Shown here: positions 15,440-16,911 of the stretch, in pieces | Position numbering within the stretch: position 1 is the first letter of the stretch | How the letters are laid out: every line of letters starts with the position of its first letter | Assembly: GCA_016928935.1 (NCBI GenBank) | Contig: JAFGJU010000050.1 | Coordinates: 1 to 16,911 of the forward strand | Direction of reading: 5' to 3' | DNA: 16,911 nucleotides | DNA from: Candidatus Eiseniibacteriota bacterium | GTDB lineage: Bacteria > Eisenbacteria > RBG-16-71-46 > JAFGJU01 | Notes under the pieces: model-generated | The model's input: only the letters and a program-made list of their open reading frames with translations | The model's database searches: none | Told to the model about the DNA's origin: nothing | Position numbers and translations under genes: made by a program

Positions 15440-16239
15440 AGTACGGTGCGTCCACGTTGATGAAGGGCAGGGTGGAGGAGTTCTTCGACGCGGCGCGGTC
15501 CAGCTTCGAGGTGGTCGAGGTGGTCTGCGACAGTCCGTACAAGAGCCCTCTGGACGTGAACGCCGATTTCCTCAATTCCGTGAGCGCATCGCTGGGCACC
15601 CAGTTCACCGTTCACTGTCCGTTCGTGAACTCGGACATCGGTTCGCTGGACGACGCAGTCAGGGAGAGAAGTGTGCGGGGAGTGCTGGACTCGATCGAGC
15701 TCGGCTCCGCCATCAAGGCGTCCCTGGTGGTCGTCCATCCCGCGCGGGGCACTCGCGGCGGTCTGGAAGAGCGAGACAGAGTCAGAGCCGTGGAGAGAGA
15801 GTCGCTCGTGCGCATCAACGAAAGAGCGAGAGAGAAGGGACTCAGGGTGTGCGTAGAGAACATGCCGTCCGGCGGTCCTTTCGCAGAGAGGAGTCTTGCG
15901 TCGGGGGTGATGCATCTCGTCAAGCGTCTGGACGGAGCAGGCGTGACACTGGACGTCGGCCACGCCAACACCACGACGGTGTCGGCCCAGACGATGGCGA
16001 GGCACTTCGGCTCGGCCATAGGGCACGTCCACGTGCACGACAACATGGGCGCGCAGGACGAACATCTGGAGATAGGGTCGGGGACAGTCGATTGGAGGGC
16101 CGTCGTGAAGGCGCTGGTCGAGCTCAAGTATGAGGGGGCGGTTGTGGACGAGAGTCTGACCGTGGCGGAGGCCAGAAGGGGAGTGGCGTACCTGAGAAGA
16201 CTGGCGGAGGAGGAGCAGGCGCTTGGGGAAAAAGGCTAA
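15436..16239 (+). CDS. Xylose-isomerase-like TIM-barrel protein (sugar phosphate isomerase/epimerase family)
   Basis: A 267-residue protein of the AP-endonuclease-2/xylose-isomerase-like TIM-barrel superfamily (COG1082 type). The strand-end metal and substrate residues are in the expected order: H60 (TVHCPF), H101 (VVVHPA), E141 (CVENMP), D173 and H176 (LDVGHAN), H197/H199/H201 (HVHVHDN), D208 and H210 (DEHLEIGSG) and E239 (VVDESL). E141, D173, H199 and E239 would make a typical divalent-metal site. The substrate is unknown; family members include sugar epimerases, inosose dehydratases and endonuclease IV. The protein is similar in length to endonuclease IV, but the sequence reads as the sugar-isomerase branch. 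It is coupled to the TusA-like gene (ATGA) and overlaps the DUF362 gene by 17 bases. Confidence 0.8.
   Translation: MKYGASTLMKGRVEEFFDAARSSFEVVEVVCDSPYKSPLDVNADFLNSVSASLGTQFTVHCPFVNSDIGSLDDAVRERSVRGVLDSIELGSAIKASLVVVHPARGTRGGLEERDRVRAVERESLVRINERAREKGLRVCVENMPSGGPFAERSLASGVMHLVKRLDGAGVTLDVGHANTTTVSAQTMARHFGSAIGHVHVHDNMGAQDEHLEIGSGTVDWRAVVKALVELKYEGAVVDESLTVAEARRGVAYLRRLAEEEQALGEKG
16206..16215 (+). promoter_or_regulatory. Ribosome binding site of the DUF362 gene inside the TIM-barrel gene
   Basis: GGAGGAGGAG lies seven bases before the TTG at 16223. It supports that TTG as start, so the gene begins within the last codons of the upstream gene. Confidence 0.6.
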
Positions 16240-16911
16240 AGTCTATTTCGCTCCCGCCAGGTCGGCTACGCACCGCGGGCTGGCCGACCGCTTCGCAGCG
16301 ATGCTGGAGGTGGTAGGAGATGGGGTGACCGGGAAGGGAGACCTGGTGGCCGTCAAGACCACTTTCGGGGAGGACGGTTGCACTAGTTTCGTGAGGCCGC
16401 TCTATCTTCGCAAGGTCGTGGACTGGGCTAAGAAGCACGGCGGAAAGCCGTTTCTGACGGATTCCTGCACTCTGTATCACGGACGGCGCAGCAACGGAGT
16501 GGACCACCTGAGCCTGGCCGTGGAGCACGGGTTCAGCTACGCCAGCCTCGGCGCGCCGCTGGTCATAGCAGACGGCATAAGGTCCAGGGACTACGTGGAG
16601 GTGGAGGTGGGGCTCAAGCATTTCAAGACGGTCAAGTTCGGCTCCGCCGCCTACTACGCGGACTCCCTGGTCAGCGTCTCACACTTCAAGGGGCACCTTG
16701 CCACCGGGTTCGGCGGCACGTTCAAGAACCTGGGGATGGGCCTGGGCTCGAGGAGCGCGAAGCAGGCCATGCACGGAGTGGTGAGGCCGGAGTTCAAGGA
16801 CGAGAGCCTGTGCACGGGCTGCGGGGATTGCGTTCGAGTCTGCCCGGCCGGAGCCGTGAGAGTAGTGTCGGGCAAGGCCAGGTTCGACCACGCAAAGTGC
16901 ACCGGCTGCGC
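16223..16911 (+). CDS. DUF362 domain protein with 4Fe-4S ferredoxin motif (3' truncated by window)
   Basis: The frame is open from TTG 16223 to the window end, giving 229 codons of an unfinished gene. The N-terminal part is DUF362: KAKVYFAPARSA, LVAVKTTFGED, PLYLRKVVDWAKKHGGKPFLTDS, then DSLVSVSHFKGHLATGFGGTFKN, which is the family's most recognisable block, and MGLGSRSAKQAMH. A ferredoxin-type cluster motif follows: CTGCGDCVRVCP (C197, C200, C203, C207). A second one begins at C226 and C229 just before the cut, so two [4Fe-4S] clusters are likely. The function of DUF362-ferredoxin proteins is not established; a cytoplasmic redox role is inferred. There is no signal peptide. It overlaps the TIM-barrel gene by 17 bases and has a strong Shine-Dalgarno there. 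Confidence 0.85.
   Translation, partial: MGKKAKVYFAPARSATHRGLADRFAAMLEVVGDGVTGKGDLVAVKTTFGEDGCTSFVRPLYLRKVVDWAKKHGGKPFLTDSCTLYHGRRSNGVDHLSLAVEHGFSYASLGAPLVIADGIRSRDYVEVEVGLKHFKTVKFGSAAYYADSLVSVSHFKGHLATGFGGTFKNLGMGLGSRSAKQAMHGVVRPEFKDESLCTGCGDCVRVCPAGAVRVVSGKARFDHAKCTGC

Noticed and set aside
1..16911. Search for CRISPR arrays, tRNA or rRNA genes, transposases, toxin-antitoxin pairs and phage genes
   Set aside because: No regular repeats, cloverleaf-like segments or such protein motifs were seen; coding genes fill nearly all of the window.

Overview
This window is a gene-dense, GC-rich stretch of bacterial chromosome. It carries 17 protein-coding genes, all on the + strand, with many start/stop overlaps and only two gaps of 100 bases or more. 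I see no rRNA, tRNA, mobile element, CRISPR array or phage gene. Arginine is often encoded by AGG/AGA and isoleucine by ATA despite the high GC. Half of the 16 visible starts are GTG or TTG. LapA/LapB homologues and a periplasmic SPOR protein point to a diderm (LPS-type) bacterium. The gene order and codon style suggest an uncultivated lineage, perhaps of the FCB superphylum, but this placement is an inference and weak.

Layout. (1) 2-1494: the end of scpA, then scpB and an RsuA/RluB-type pseudouridine synthase, overlapping one another (chromosome condensation and rRNA modification). (2) 1495-2755: a 100-base gap with a weak promoter candidate, then hisC. (3) 2756-2973: a 218-base gap where many bacteria have tyrA/aroA; I see only a small hairpin. 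(4) 2974-7338: cmk, plsC, ispH and rpsA (CMP kinase, acyl-glycerol-phosphate acyltransferase, terminal MEP-pathway isoprenoid enzyme, six-domain ribosomal protein S1). (5) 7319-9914: mtaB and miaB in tandem, two radical-SAM methylthiotransferases acting on A37 of different tRNA sets. (6) 9936-12491: lapA, lapB and a secreted TPR/SPOR protein, an envelope module. (7) 12532-16911: mutS, a small TusA/SirA-like protein lacking the catalytic cysteine, a xylose-isomerase-like TIM-barrel protein, and the first part of a DUF362/ferredoxin protein cut by the window end.

Most of the window is conserved housekeeping biology, and I do not see a clear new defence, mobile or biosynthetic system. The part that deserves a second look is the 3' module after mutS: a cysteine-less TusA-like protein translationally coupled to a TIM-barrel enzyme of unknown substrate and a putative Fe-S protein. 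Smaller points are the missing tyrA/aroA between hisC and cmk, the basic N-terminal extension of IspH, the low-complexity tail of S1 with mtaB starting inside it, and the coupling of S1 to two tRNA-A37 modification genes.
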